A stretch of DNA of 45,701 nucleotides from Thioalkalivibrio sp. ALMg11 (GTDB lineage Bacteria; Pseudomonadota; Gammaproteobacteria; Ectothiorhodospirales; Ectothiorhodospiraceae): NCBI RefSeq assembly GCF_000377905.1, contig NZ_KB898881.1:1-45701 (forward strand), read 5' to 3'. The notes beneath the pieces were generated by a model. The model was not told the DNA's origin and did not search any database. It saw nothing but the letters and a program-made list of their open reading frames with translations. Below are positions 1 to 8,541 of the stretch, in pieces; positions within the stretch are counted from its first letter, which is position 1; each line of letters begins with the position of its first letter. The translations under genes and the position numbers were made by a program.

Positions 1-832
1 CATCGTGGGTGGACTGGGTTTCGCTGAACAGGGACTGGCCTTCCTGGGTGTCGCCGTACACGTTGTTGGCATCTTCACCGAAGAAGGTCTCCGGCGGCGG
101 TTCCTGGATGGTGCCGGCGCTGGCGAAGGCCGTGACCTGGAAGGTCGGGGCGCCTTCCTCGTCCATGATCAGGTCGGCGAAGTCGATGCCGTCGCTGGTG
201 AACCAGAAGCCCGGCAGTACGTCCACCACCTGGAATTCGAAGGTGAAGGTCCCTTCGATGAAGGCCCCGCCCTGGCTCTGGAATTCCAGGATGCTGTTCC
301 CGGACTTCAGGGCCAACTCCATGATCTGTTCGCCGGCGGTGTAGTGTGCCGCCGCCGCTTCATAGTCCTGACCGAAACCGGGCGTCACGCCGGACATGAA
401 CAGCTGGAAGTTGTCGGTGCCCACCGCGGTGTAATTGGCGTTGACCACGTAATTGCCGCCGACCGTATCGGTGCCGGTTACCACGCCGCGGAGTTGGTCC
501 CAGAGGAGCCCCATGGAGTAGTCGTTACCGAGGATGTCGCCGGACTGGGGCGCGGCCGCGTTGGTGGAGGTCCGGTAGGACGTGGCGTCGCCGTATCCGC
601 GGTCATAGAACACATCGCCGACCTGAACCGGGTTGTTCGGGTCCTGAATGTACTGGAAGGTCTGGGTGTTCAGGTCGAACTGGATCCGGCGGACGTTTTC
701 GACCGAGCCGCTGTAGTCCGCGGTGGCGTCGAGGTTCATGTCGAAGTCGATCACCTCCGCTGTCGCGGTACTCGCACCTGCGGCGAAAATGCCGACGCAG
801 AGCGAAGAAAGAAGTACTTTTTTCGCGTTCAA
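1..832 (-). CDS. Secreted protein resembling flocculation-associated PEP-CTERM protein PepA (C-terminus off the window)
   Basis: Reading leftwards from a TTG at 832, the frame stays open to the window edge (about 277 codons). The start is chosen because AGGAG lies six bases upstream and a signal peptide follows at once: Lys4-Lys5, a hydrophobic stretch, then an ASTATA-type cleavage site near residue 25. The mature part is acidic, rich in Gly, Asn, Thr and aromatics, and has no cysteine. The layout, including a DVLPGFWF stretch late in the protein, resembles PepA-like PEP-CTERM proteins tied to floc formation. The PEP-CTERM tail itself would lie beyond base 1, so sorting by exosortase A is inferred from the family look, the neighbouring XrtA locus and the sigma-54 promoter. 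It could be another secreted beta-rich protein. Confidence 0.7.
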   Translation of the reverse strand, partial: MNAKKVLLSSLCVGIFAAGASTATAEVIDFDMNLDATADYSGSVENVRRIQFDLNTQTFQYIQDPNNPVQVGDVFYDRGYGDATSYRTSTNAAAPQSGDILGNDYSMGLLWDQLRGVVTGTDTVGGNYVVNANYTAVGTDNFQLFMSGVTPGFGQDYEAAAAHYTAGEQIMELALKSGNSILEFQSQGGAFIEGTFTFEFQVVDVLPGFWFTSDGIDFADLIMDEEGAPTFQVTAFASAGTIQEPPPETFFGEDANNVYGDTQEGQSLFSETQSTHD

Positions 833-922
833 GGGATTCTCCTGATACTCAATTTAAAGCGATTCAACCATCGCCGGGGTTTGGCCTGGTGGCCGAGTCT
901 GTTGCTGTCGCAGTTGTTACAA

Positions 923-938
923 AGCAGATGTCGTGCCA
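923..938 (-). promoter_or_regulatory. Sigma-54 (-24/-12) promoter of the PepA-like gene
   Basis: On the minus strand the sequence reads TGGCACG-ACAT-CTGCT. The -24 GG and -12 GC are exactly ten bases apart, and the -24 half matches the RpoN consensus (TGGCACG-N4-TTGCW) fully. Transcription should begin near 912, leaving an 80-base leader before the TTG start at 832. PEP-CTERM genes of floc-forming bacteria are known to use RpoN with the PrsK/PrsR system, which supports the call. Confidence 0.8.
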
Positions 939-1318
939 ATTTCGGCCTCGAGAATTAATCGTTCACAACCCATTGTTTTTGAAAGAGAGATTTTAGGGGC
1001 TTGGCGGCGGGTTTTGGATTCGCCGCCGCATGCTGGTGGTTTGCCCGCGATCCCGGGGCGGAACTGTAAAGGGGGTCGACGAAGGCTGGCGTGGGTTCGG
1101 GGCTTCAGGCCGACGGGCAGGGGCCCATGGAAAACAAGTTTCATAAAATCAGCGACCTGTGGGCAATGGCTTCTTGTAAAGCCTATCGACAACGGGCCAC
1201 GGGAGGCCCCGGGGTCGGCAAAGGACCGGGGCGACGGGCCGATTGGGAGGGGGAGTGGTGATGGGCGGGGGCGCGCGAACACCGAAGGACCGGTCGCGCC
1301 TCGCGGGGAGCGATGGGG
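939..1318. other. Intergenic region upstream of the PepA-like gene
   Basis: No convincing gene was found in these 380 bases. The stretch lies behind the sigma-54 promoter, where enhancer sites for an RpoN activator are expected. Two TGTAAAG words occur on the plus strand at about 1065 and 1175, in CTGTAAAGG and TTGTAAAGC contexts. A GC-rich stem-loop at 1270-1300 (GGCGCGCGA pairing with TCGCGCC, inner ACCG/CGGT) sits 19 bases beyond the transporter stop. It could end the minus-strand operon but has no T tract. Confidence 0.4.
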
Positions 1319-3577
1319 TCAGGCCGTGCGCGCCCGCGACAGTCGATGCGCGACGACCAGCATGGCGGGGAGTACCAGCAGGTCGAACAGCAGGGCTGCG
1401 ATCAGCCCGAAGGCGGTGAGCAGGCCAAAGGCGCGGGTCGGTTCGAAGTCGGACATGGCCAGCAGCAGGAACTGGCCTACCAGCACGATGGTGCTGGCGG
1501 TGATCGCGCGGCCACTGCGGCGAAAGCTACGCGCGAGTGCCCAGGCAACCGGGCTGCCACGACCGCGGCGCTGGCGGTAGTTGTGCAGTACGTGAATGGT
1601 GTCGTCCACGGCGATCCCGATGGCGACACTGGCAATCATGGCCGTCGCCATGTCCAGCCAGATGCCCAGCAGGCCCATCAGGGCAAAGATCATCGCCACT
1701 GGTGCCAGGTTGGGGATCATGCTGAGGATGGTCAGGGGAACGGAGCGCCACATCAGCAGCATCAGCAGCGTGATCATCGCGGCCACGGCAAACAGGCTGT
1801 GGAGCTGGCCCTGAATCAGCAGGCGCTCCTGGTCCGCAAACAGCCTTGCCATTCCGGCCATGTCCCATTCGAGGTCGGCTGGCGGGTTGGCCTCCAGATA
1901 CCCGCGCAGGTCGTCCATCAGGTCGTTGATGGCGCGGGCCCCGTGCGCGTTCAGGTTGAGCAGGATGCGGCTGCGTTCGAAGTCGCGGTCGACGGCATCG
2001 AACAGGTCGCGCCCGTCGTAGATGAACAGGTACTGGGCGACCAGGTTCGGGTCGTCGGGGATCCGGCGGTAGTCCGGGTCTTCCTCATTGAAGGCCCAGT
2101 GCATTTCCGCGACCAGGTCCGGCAGGGACAGGCTGTAGTCGACCTCTGGTCGCTGGTCCAGCCAGTGTTGTACGCGCTGGATCGCCTGCAGTCGGCCCGG
2201 ATCCTGGAGGCTGTCCCAGTCCGGGCCGTCGAACACCACCTCCAGTGCCATCACCCCGGAGAGTTCGCTCTCCACCGCGCGGGTGGCCTGGGTAATCGAG
2301 TGGTTGTCGTCGAAGAAGGCGTACAGATCGGTCTCGACCTCGACGTGCCGGATTTGCGGGATCGCCAGTGCCAGCAGGATGGCCGCGGCCAGCAGCACCC
2401 AGCCGGCCCGGCGGATCGCCAAATGCGCCGCCAGCGTGGTCACGCGGTCGAGCAGGAGCAATCCGCGCTTGGGCGTGAGCCAGTCGCCGCGGTCCCAGCG
2501 CCCCATGATCGCGGGCAGCAGCAGCAGCACGATCGCGGCGGCGATGAGTACGCCGAAGGCGCCGATCAGGCCGAAGGTCTCGATTGGCCGGATGCTGCTG
2601 ACCTGTAGCGAGGCGAGCCCCGCCGCGGTGGTCAGTGCCATGAACCAGGTGGGCCGGGCCACGGCGGCCAGCGCCACCTCCACACGCGCGCGGCCGCGGT
2701 GGCCGCGTTGTGCGGCATGCAGCATGGCGTTGAAGAAGTGCATCAGCATCGCCACGGTGAGCGCGGTCAGCAACGGCGGCAGGATGGCGGAGATCAGGGT
2801 GAACGGGCGGTCGAGCAGGATGAGCAGGGCGATCGCGGGACCGGTCACTGCACTGATGGTGGCTGCGGACAGCACGACCACCAAAGGGCGGCGGAAGAGC
2901 CACCAGAGCAGCAGCAGGCCCACGGTCATGGTGCCCGGGATCAGCAAGGCGAGGTCCTTGACCATCGCCCGGAGCTGGGCGACATCCAGCGCAATATGTC
3001 CGGCAATGGCCGCCAGCTCGTCTTCCAGGTCGTGTTCGCCGATCCGGTCGCGCAGCAGGCGTTCCAGCTGCAGGCGTTGCAGGCTGTTGTCGAGGGCATG
3101 CGGACGCACGATCACGGCGAGCGCCTCGCCTCCAGCGCCAGCCACCAGGCCGGGGGCAAAGCGATCGCGCAGCACCCGCTCGCGCCATTGTTCCGGGGAG
3201 CGCTCGTCCAGTGCCTGGGCGTCCACCAGGCGGTCCACCGTGAACCCGTCCGCCGTCGCCCGGATGTGATCCAGGGTGGTGACCGACAGCACCCGTTCGA
3301 CGGCGGGGTCGGCCTCCATGTCCCGTGCCAGCGCATCGATGCGTTCCAGGAAGTCCTTCTCGAACAGATCGCTTCCGGTGAACAGGCCGACCAGCACCTG
3401 GTCCTGGGGGAAGCGTTCGCGCAGTTCACGATCGAAGGTGACGGCCGCTGCGTCCTCGGGGAAATAGGATTCGGGTGCGTTGTCCAGATTGACCTGTAGC
3501 AGGATGGGACCGGGCAGGAGGATCAGCAGGGCCAGGATGCCCAGTGCCAGCAGTGGTCGCCCCCGAAGCCACTGCAT
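1319..3577 (-). CDS. MMPL/RND-family transporter
   Basis: A 752-residue inner-membrane protein with the layout of the MMPL/RND 'hydrophobe' exporters: one N-terminal helix, a periplasmic loop of about 190 residues, a cluster of five or six helices resembling a sterol-sensing domain, then the whole unit repeated. Such proteins move lipids or other hydrophobic molecules out of the inner membrane using the proton gradient. The start used is the ATG that overlaps the stop of the preceding barrel gene as TGATG. An in-frame ATG at 3595 would add six residues. It is the last gene of the packed minus-strand operon, directly after a LolA-like protein and an outer-membrane barrel. Together they look like a three-part export route. 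The cargo is not shown by the sequence. Confidence 0.85.
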   Translation of the reverse strand: MQWLRGRPLLALGILALLILLPGPILLQVNLDNAPESYFPEDAAAVTFDRELRERFPQDQVLVGLFTGSDLFEKDFLERIDALARDMEADPAVERVLSVTTLDHIRATADGFTVDRLVDAQALDERSPEQWRERVLRDRFAPGLVAGAGGEALAVIVRPHALDNSLQRLQLERLLRDRIGEHDLEDELAAIAGHIALDVAQLRAMVKDLALLIPGTMTVGLLLLWWLFRRPLVVVLSAATISAVTGPAIALLILLDRPFTLISAILPPLLTALTVAMLMHFFNAMLHAAQRGHRGRARVEVALAAVARPTWFMALTTAAGLASLQVSSIRPIETFGLIGAFGVLIAAAIVLLLLPAIMGRWDRGDWLTPKRGLLLLDRVTTLAAHLAIRRAGWVLLAAAILLALAIPQIRHVEVETDLYAFFDDNHSITQATRAVESELSGVMALEVVFDGPDWDSLQDPGRLQAIQRVQHWLDQRPEVDYSLSLPDLVAEMHWAFNEEDPDYRRIPDDPNLVAQYLFIYDGRDLFDAVDRDFERSRILLNLNAHGARAINDLMDDLRGYLEANPPADLEWDMAGMARLFADQERLLIQGQLHSLFAVAAMITLLMLLMWRSVPLTILSMIPNLAPVAMIFALMGLLGIWLDMATAMIASVAIGIAVDDTIHVLHNYRQRRGRGSPVAWALARSFRRSGRAITASTIVLVGQFLLLAMSDFEPTRAFGLLTAFGLIAALLFDLLVLPAMLVVAHRLSRARTA

Positions 3578-5250
3578 CAGAATTGACCCCGCCATCCGGT
3601 GACCAGCATGCGGTTATCGCGGTAGAAGCCCCCGGCCGTGCCTTCCCGGCCGTCCAGCCAGTGCAGGCCGATATAGAACTCCATGGGCTCGCGCGCGATC
3701 CATGCGAGTTCCGGATTCAGGTAGATGTCGCGCTGGTCGAGCCCGACGGAATAGCGCAGGCGGGCGCGCCATGCGTGGTCACGAAACGGGCTCTCGAGCT
3801 CGCCGGTAAGGAAGTAGGCATCCCGGTTGTCGAGGATGTCGCCCGCATTCAGCAAGTGCTGGCCGGCGAGCTGGGTGGTCATGCGGAAGTCCCCGTCACC
3901 GGGGAAGCCCTCGAGCCCGACGACCCAGTCGAGGCCGCGTGCCGTGTCCATGGCCAGGTCGTTCGACCGGGTGACCGGGACGTCGCTGAGCCAGGCGGCC
4001 TCGGCGCGCCAGGTCCAGGCCCCGGTGGCGAGGGCGGCATCCCCGCCCAGCACCCAGGTGCGCGGATGCACTGCCTCCAGTACCGGAGTGGATTCGGGCG
4101 TGGTGCCGGCAAGGACCGCTTGCCGGGTGGCATCGTCCAGGCGGTAGTAGGGCTCCGAATGACGGGCCCTCTGGGCGGTCAGTGCGAAGTCGATGCCGCG
4201 TCCGGTGCGCGCGAGGCGGACGCCCCCGCCCCCGGTGCCGGAGACGTCGTCGTCCACTTCCGCCGCGCGGATCAGGGGCGCCAGTCCGGGCTGGTCGGGC
4301 ACGCCCAGCAGGCGCCCGCGCGTACGGTCGACCGGGTGCCACAGGCTGTCGCGGTGAGGCAGCTCGGCGGCCCGGAACAGCGGCAGAAAAACCATGTCGG
4401 CATGCCAGGGGCCCTGGAACCATTCCAGCCGCAGGGCCGGGCTGGCGCGCCGGCGGTCGGCGAGGTCGTCGAGGGCGAACCGCGTGAGGTCACGGGTTGC
4501 GAGGCGGTCGGTGGGCGGGATTTCGTCCACCCGTCCCCACAGGATCTTTTGCGCTCCGGCGGTGAAACGCAGGCGATCGCCGTTGTAGCGCAGGTAGGTC
4601 TCGTCGTAGTCCCCGCGAACGCGCGCGAGGTCCGGGCGATCGCCGCCCTGCTGCAGCCGGACATCGAGGCGGGCGCCCAGGCGCAGGTCCCAGGCCTCGT
4701 TCAGGTCGCGGCGGGCGCTGACCACGCCGCGACCGTATTGCACGTAGTCCACCGGGCGGTCGGAGGTGCCCAGGGCGCCCAGTTCGATCGCCGCGTCATC
4801 CACGCGGATGTCCCAGGCCGGGGCGAACGCCTCGTCTTGTGGGTCCGCGTCTTCCTCTTGCTCCTCGCCAAAGACAAACGCGCGCCGCGCGCCGTCGTCG
4901 GTACTGGCGGTCGCGACCGCGCGGGATTGCGTGGGGGTGCTGACCGCTGTGGCCTGCTGGCCGACCGTATCGGGGATCTGCAGAACGGCGCCCACCTTCA
5001 GGTTTTCCGGCCCGCCGGAGAAGGCATGCGGGTTGTGGGCATACAGCGCCTCCATCGTTCGCGGGAGACTGCTGGATGGATCGGGGCGCAGCCGATTGGC
5101 TACGACCGAGAGATTGTCACCCGACTGGACAGTGTAGGAGTCCGCAGACGCGGCCGCCGCCGGCAGGGGTGCCAGCACCAGCAGCGCGGCGAGTATCGCC
5201 GCGCACCGCCGCCCCTGCGGGTGGGCCTCATGGACGATGGGGGCGCGCAA
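3577..5250 (-). CDS. FimV-type LysM domain fused to an outer-membrane beta-barrel (DUF1302-like)
   Basis: 557 residues. A signal peptide ends in a PLPAAAA-type site near residue 34. Residues about 38-95 form a LysM-like domain (YTVQSGDNLS, NPHAF, LKVGAVLQIPD) of the kind found at the N-terminus of FimV, which binds peptidoglycan. An acidic linker follows, then about 400 residues of alternating aromatic strands ending in Gln-Phe, typical of an outer-membrane barrel. The barrel resembles the DUF1302 proteins often encoded beside RND exporters and LolA-like proteins. Its start overlaps the end of the LolA-like gene by 23 bases and its stop overlaps the RND start by one. Likely role: the outer-membrane end of an export path, pinned to the cell wall by LysM. 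The barrel family assignment is tentative. Confidence 0.7.
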   Translation of the reverse strand: MRAPIVHEAHPQGRRCAAILAALLVLAPLPAAAASADSYTVQSGDNLSVVANRLRPDPSSSLPRTMEALYAHNPHAFSGGPENLKVGAVLQIPDTVGQQATAVSTPTQSRAVATASTDDGARRAFVFGEEQEEDADPQDEAFAPAWDIRVDDAAIELGALGTSDRPVDYVQYGRGVVSARRDLNEAWDLRLGARLDVRLQQGGDRPDLARVRGDYDETYLRYNGDRLRFTAGAQKILWGRVDEIPPTDRLATRDLTRFALDDLADRRRASPALRLEWFQGPWHADMVFLPLFRAAELPHRDSLWHPVDRTRGRLLGVPDQPGLAPLIRAAEVDDDVSGTGGGGVRLARTGRGIDFALTAQRARHSEPYYRLDDATRQAVLAGTTPESTPVLEAVHPRTWVLGGDAALATGAWTWRAEAAWLSDVPVTRSNDLAMDTARGLDWVVGLEGFPGDGDFRMTTQLAGQHLLNAGDILDNRDAYFLTGELESPFRDHAWRARLRYSVGLDQRDIYLNPELAWIAREPMEFYIGLHWLDGREGTAGGFYRDNRMLVTGWRGQF

Positions 5251-6043
5251 GGCTCGGGTCCGAAAGGCCGCGGATGGTGAACAACTCGCTCGGCAGGCCG
5301 CTGTTGTAGGTCACGTCCTCGACCTCGAGGATGGTGGTGCGGTCGCTGGCAAGATCGGTCATGGTGCTGCGGATTACCGTCCAGTAGCCCTGGATGTCCT
5401 CGATCCGCTGTACTTCCAGGCGTTTTCCGGGTTCGTCGCCTCCTTCGTACAGGTCGATTCGCAGCGGGAGCATGGTCTCTTTGTGGACCCAGCTGACGCG
5501 CTTGCTGTAGACGGAGTTGCCGCTGTCCACGGGAATGCTCTCGAGGATGGTGACGGGCGTTCCTTCGTAGGTGTCCTCGCCCAGGATGCGATGGTGGTCC
5601 TTGTGTGGTTCGCGGTCTTCCAGGTCCTCGAAATAGAGTTCGGACTGTACGAAGCTGCCACCCCGGTTCTCGCTGCTGATGCGGCGCTCGCGCTGGATGG
5701 CGGGGAGATAGAGCCACTGGTCCACGTCGTTGCCCGGGTGGTTGTGGATCAGGATGGCCGTGTCGGCGATGTTGCGCGGCGAGGTAAAGCGGATCAGGTT
5801 TTGGCTTGCACCGGGTTCTTCGCCTTCAAGACGGTATTCGTAGCTTTCGCGCACCCGCTCGCGGCGGCCGCCCCCGGTCAGCGTCATGATCCCGCGGGTG
5901 ATGGCGTCGTCGCCGTCCGGGCGCTCGTGTACCGCGCGAGCCAGCTCGCGGGCCGCACTTTCTTCGGCCAGGGCCGCGGAGGGCAGGGTGCCGGCAGACA
6001 GCAGCAGGGCGGTACCGACGAGCATGGCGATCCGGTTCTTCAT
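5228..6043 (-). CDS. LolA-like outer membrane lipoprotein-sorting protein
   Basis: 271 residues with a clear signal peptide (MKNR, hydrophobic core, cleavage near ALA-EE at 25-28). The mature protein has the incomplete-barrel pattern of the LolA-like family Pfam PF17131, with motifs such as LIRFTSPRNIADTAIL, DQWLYLPAIQRERRI and a W-V-H-K-E strand. Family members are periplasmic carriers of lipid or lipoprotein and are commonly encoded next to RND/MMPL transporters, as here. It begins five bases after the ThiF-like gene and overlaps the barrel gene, so it is probably part of one transcript. I infer that it ferries a hydrophobic product between the RND protein and the barrel. True lipoprotein sorting is the family name, not a demonstrated role. 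Confidence 0.85.
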   Translation of the reverse strand: MKNRIAMLVGTALLLSAGTLPSAALAEESAARELARAVHERPDGDDAITRGIMTLTGGGRRERVRESYEYRLEGEEPGASQNLIRFTSPRNIADTAILIHNHPGNDVDQWLYLPAIQRERRISSENRGGSFVQSELYFEDLEDREPHKDHHRILGEDTYEGTPVTILESIPVDSGNSVYSKRVSWVHKETMLPLRIDLYEGGDEPGKRLEVQRIEDIQGYWTVIRSTMTDLASDRTTILEVEDVTYNSGLPSELFTIRGLSDPSLARPHRP

Positions 6044-6047
6044 GGCG

Positions 6048-6950
6048 TCATTGTACTCCCGAGGTTGCCGCCCGCTGCCGGGCGCGCTGGGCGTGCAGCT
6101 GCCTGCGGGCCATGCGGATCAGCAGGCGATGGAGCGGATTGCGGTTGCCGCCGGGGCGCCAGGTCCGCGCGAGACGCTGGCTATAGGCGTCGAAATGCAC
6201 GCCCCGGGGGGCCCAGGTTAGCCGGCCGCGGCCCAGCAGCAGCTTGAGAACCTCGGTGCCCATCACCCCGGCGCACAGGTCACAGGCCATGGGGGTGGAG
6301 GGTCCGCGTCGCGCGGCCAGGTCGACGGCCGCGGGGTCGGCCAGGTAGCCCATCTGCAGCATGGAAGGTGCCAGGCCGATCATGAAGCGCAGCGCCAGCT
6401 CTTCGTCGTCCAGGTCGTCGTGCAGGTCGAAGTAGGCATCGAAGCTCATCCCGCCGGGACGGAAATTCAGGAGCGCCGCCCCCATACCGAGGGGCGCCAC
6501 CGTGACGGCAGGGATGCCGCGTTCGGCGCAGGCCGCGAATACCCGGCGCCGGATGTCGAAGGCGAAGAAGTCGAGGCCATCGACATAGACGTCCACGTCG
6601 GCGAGGAACGCATCCAGATTGTCCGGGTGTACGCCCTGCGGAAAGGCGTCGATCTCGAGTTCCGGGTTGATGTCCCGGGCCATCTCCTCCAGCACCTCGA
6701 CCTTGGGACGGTCCAGGCGCGACAGGGCCGCCCCGACCTGACGGTTCATGTTGTGCAGTTCGAAGATATCCGGATCGGCAATCCGGAAACGGCCTACCCC
6801 GAGGCGCACGAGTGTCAGCAGATGAGCACCGCCAACACCGCCCAGGCCGGCGATCGCAATCCGCGCCCCGCGCATCCGCTGCAGTTCGCTGGCGGTCACC
6901 CAGCCGACGGTGCGAGCGAATGCCGTCTGGTAGTCGAAGGCGGAACTCAA
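6048..6950 (-). CDS. ThiF/MoeB/HesA-family adenylyltransferase (E1-like)
   Basis: 300 residues. The nucleotide-binding glycine motif IAGLGGVGGA lies near residues 31-40, followed by the acidic end of strand 2 (ADPD) and NMNRQ, which carries the conserved Asn/Arg pair contacting ATP. These enzymes adenylate a carboxylate, usually the C-terminus of a small ubiquitin-like protein. Only one Cys-x-x-Cys (MACDLCAG) is visible where zinc-binding family members have two, and no clear E1 catalytic cysteine stands out. The start is TTG, overlapping the stop of the upstream acyltransferase as TTGA, so translation is coupled. ThiF-like genes recur beside PEP-CTERM acyltransferases in exosortase loci, but the substrate is unknown. 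It may activate an acyl or amino acid donor. Confidence 0.85.
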   Translation of the reverse strand: MSSAFDYQTAFARTVGWVTASELQRMRGARIAIAGLGGVGGAHLLTLVRLGVGRFRIADPDIFELHNMNRQVGAALSRLDRPKVEVLEEMARDINPELEIDAFPQGVHPDNLDAFLADVDVYVDGLDFFAFDIRRRVFAACAERGIPAVTVAPLGMGAALLNFRPGGMSFDAYFDLHDDLDDEELALRFMIGLAPSMLQMGYLADPAAVDLAARRGPSTPMACDLCAGVMGTEVLKLLLGRGRLTWAPRGVHFDAYSQRLARTWRPGGNRNPLHRLLIRMARRQLHAQRARQRAATSGVQ

Positions 6951-7822
6951 TTCCTCAACCCGTGGTATCCATTTTCAGGTCTCGTTGGTTGCGGGCGCCA
7001 CGTCCGCCCGGCCGGCAAGCCTGCGGGGCGCATGGGGGCAGCGCGTGGCCGGATGGCCTTCATCGGCATCGCGGTGGGGAGTGGATGTGGTCTGCGCAGC
7101 AGGGTCGACTCCACGTGCCGGCACAGCTCGCTCAGCGCACTGGATCGCCGGATGCTTTCGTACGCCTCCCCGGAATCGATATAGAACGCCGCACGCTTGC
7201 CGTGATAGTGCACCATCTCGCCGATTTGGGTGAACTCGAGTCCGGTGTGCCGCAGGATGCGGGCGAGTGCTGGCTCCATCATGGCAAAGGCATGCTGCTT
7301 GCGGTGGTGCACGCAGAGGAGGGTGGCGGCCACGAACAGGCTGACCGCCAGGATCGGGAATACGCGAACCTGGTCGGGCGAGATTTCCAGTGCCTCGATG
7401 TCGCCGAACGGTGTGGCGGCCTCGCCATGGCGCCGCCGGAACATGCCGTGGACGGCGAGGCGGGATACCTCGCAAATGTTGTCGCGGTCCAGCCGGTCGG
7501 GACGCCAGGCGCTGTCGAAAAAGCTCTCGCTGCAATGGCGTTCCATCGGCAATTGCGTGATCGAATCATGGGCGTCGACATGGACCACTCGAACGCATCC
7601 GGCCGCCATGGCGCTGGGCTTGTGCTCCAGCAGGCAGTGCCAGGCCTGGGTATCGTACTCGTCGATCTCCTTGTGCCCCGGGCAGTCTTCCTCGCGCTCA
7701 AAGCCGAACTCCTTGCAGTACACCTGATAGCGAAGATGCTGGATCTCCTCCAGGCTTTGCCCGGTACGCGTGGAGAGGTCGAAGTACCGATTGAATGCAC
7801 TCACCACCGAGTCGTTTTCCAC
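6947..7822 (-). CDS. PEP-CTERM/exosortase-associated acyltransferase 1 (candidate N-acyl amino acid synthase)
   Basis: 291 residues starting at GTG 7822, chosen for the AGGAGGG eight bases upstream. The same frame stays open far upstream, but that part overlaps the paralogue. The core resembles TIGR03694, a GNAT-fold family related to acyl-homoserine-lactone synthases: LRYQVYCKEFGFE near residues 27-39, a His in WHCLLEH, and EVSRLAVHG. Members linked to exosortase loci have been reported to make long-chain N-acyl amino acids from acyl-ACP and an amino acid. The C-terminal 40 residues are rich in Pro and Arg and look unstructured. It follows its paralogue by two bases and overlaps the ThiF-like gene by four. 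The product identity is inference. Confidence 0.82.
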   Translation of the reverse strand: MENDSVVSAFNRYFDLSTRTGQSLEEIQHLRYQVYCKEFGFEREEDCPGHKEIDEYDTQAWHCLLEHKPSAMAAGCVRVVHVDAHDSITQLPMERHCSESFFDSAWRPDRLDRDNICEVSRLAVHGMFRRRHGEAATPFGDIEALEISPDQVRVFPILAVSLFVAATLLCVHHRKQHAFAMMEPALARILRHTGLEFTQIGEMVHYHGKRAAFYIDSGEAYESIRRSSALSELCRHVESTLLRRPHPLPTAMPMKAIRPRAAPMRPAGLPAGRTWRPQPTRPENGYHGLRN

Positions 7823-7824
7823 GA

Positions 7825-8541
7825 CTAGTTCCCTCCTACTGCAAGCCCCGCCGTATCCGAGGGCGGACCCCATGGCTCGGGAGCATCCGCATGGCGCGGC
7901 GTGCATTCCGGTCCGGGACTCTCCCATGCAGTGTAGTGTGGAACTTCCGAAAGTGCCGGAAGCTGCAATCGCTGCCGCCAGGCCTTCAGGGCCTCGCCCG
8001 CTTCGTCCGTGTACGCCAGGCAGGGTACGCGTGTGCCGCGATGCCGGTGCGGCGCGCCACATACCTCGACGGGCAGGCCATGACACCGCAGCAGTCGGGC
8101 GAGCGCCGGGCGTACCAGAAAGAACATGCGCGCGTATCCATGCCGTCGCGCGTATTCCTGCGACGCCTGACACAAGTGATAAAGCACCTCGGGCGAAGCC
8201 CCGCGCACGATCAGGCGCGAAACCTCCACTGCCGGAACATCGGCATCGGCCTCCACCTCCGGGAACAGTCGGCAGTTCGCCGTGGTCGGCAGGGGCTGCT
8301 TGCCCGGGAGGATCAGGCGCATCGCGCCGACCCAGCGCTTTTCCGGCGGGCGACCCTCGTGGCCGATCAGGAAGTGTTCGGCATGCTCGTCGTAGGCGTC
8401 GCGCTCGATTCCTTCCGGGTGCTGCTCGGCGGGTTCGAACCCGGTTTCACGGCAGTACACCTCGTAACGCAGCCGGTAATGGATGCGTCGAGCGGTCTCC
8501 GAACGGGCGAGGTAGGCGCGGATCCGGCCGGGGCTACCCAT
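7825..8541 (-). CDS. PEP-CTERM/exosortase-associated acyltransferase 2 (paralogue)
   Basis: 238 residues, clearly homologous to the next gene: LRYEVYCRETGFEP near residues 24-37, then an acidic stretch, FLIGHEG, a VGAMRLILP strand and VEVSRLIVRG. This is the same GNAT/autoinducer-synthase-like fold as acyltransferase 1 but about 50 residues shorter and quite divergent. It is therefore probably not a fresh duplication, and the pair may differ in acyl chain or amino acid. The ATG at 8541 has a poor ribosome-binding site of its own but overlaps the end of a 31-codon ORF by eight bases, suggesting coupled translation. The C-terminus is a Pro-rich tail. Confidence 0.8.
   Translation of the reverse strand: MGSPGRIRAYLARSETARRIHYRLRYEVYCRETGFEPAEQHPEGIERDAYDEHAEHFLIGHEGRPPEKRWVGAMRLILPGKQPLPTTANCRLFPEVEADADVPAVEVSRLIVRGASPEVLYHLCQASQEYARRHGYARMFFLVRPALARLLRCHGLPVEVCGAPHRHRGTRVPCLAYTDEAGEALKAWRQRLQLPALSEVPHYTAWESPGPECTPRHADAPEPWGPPSDTAGLAVGGN

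Noticed and set aside
5-958. Long open frame on the plus strand (317 codons)
   Set aside because: It is antisense to the PepA-like gene, which has a signal peptide, ribosome-binding site and sigma-54 promoter; the plus-strand translation has no domain.
3544-5280. Plus-strand frame of 578 codons
   Set aside because: Shadow of the LysM-barrel gene in GC-rich DNA; composition is Gly/Arg/Ala/Val-rich with no motif or start site.
7823-8173. N-terminal extension of acyltransferase 1 to 408 residues
   Set aside because: It would overlap the paralogous acyltransferase gene; the GTG at 7822 has a strong ribosome-binding site and fits the family start.
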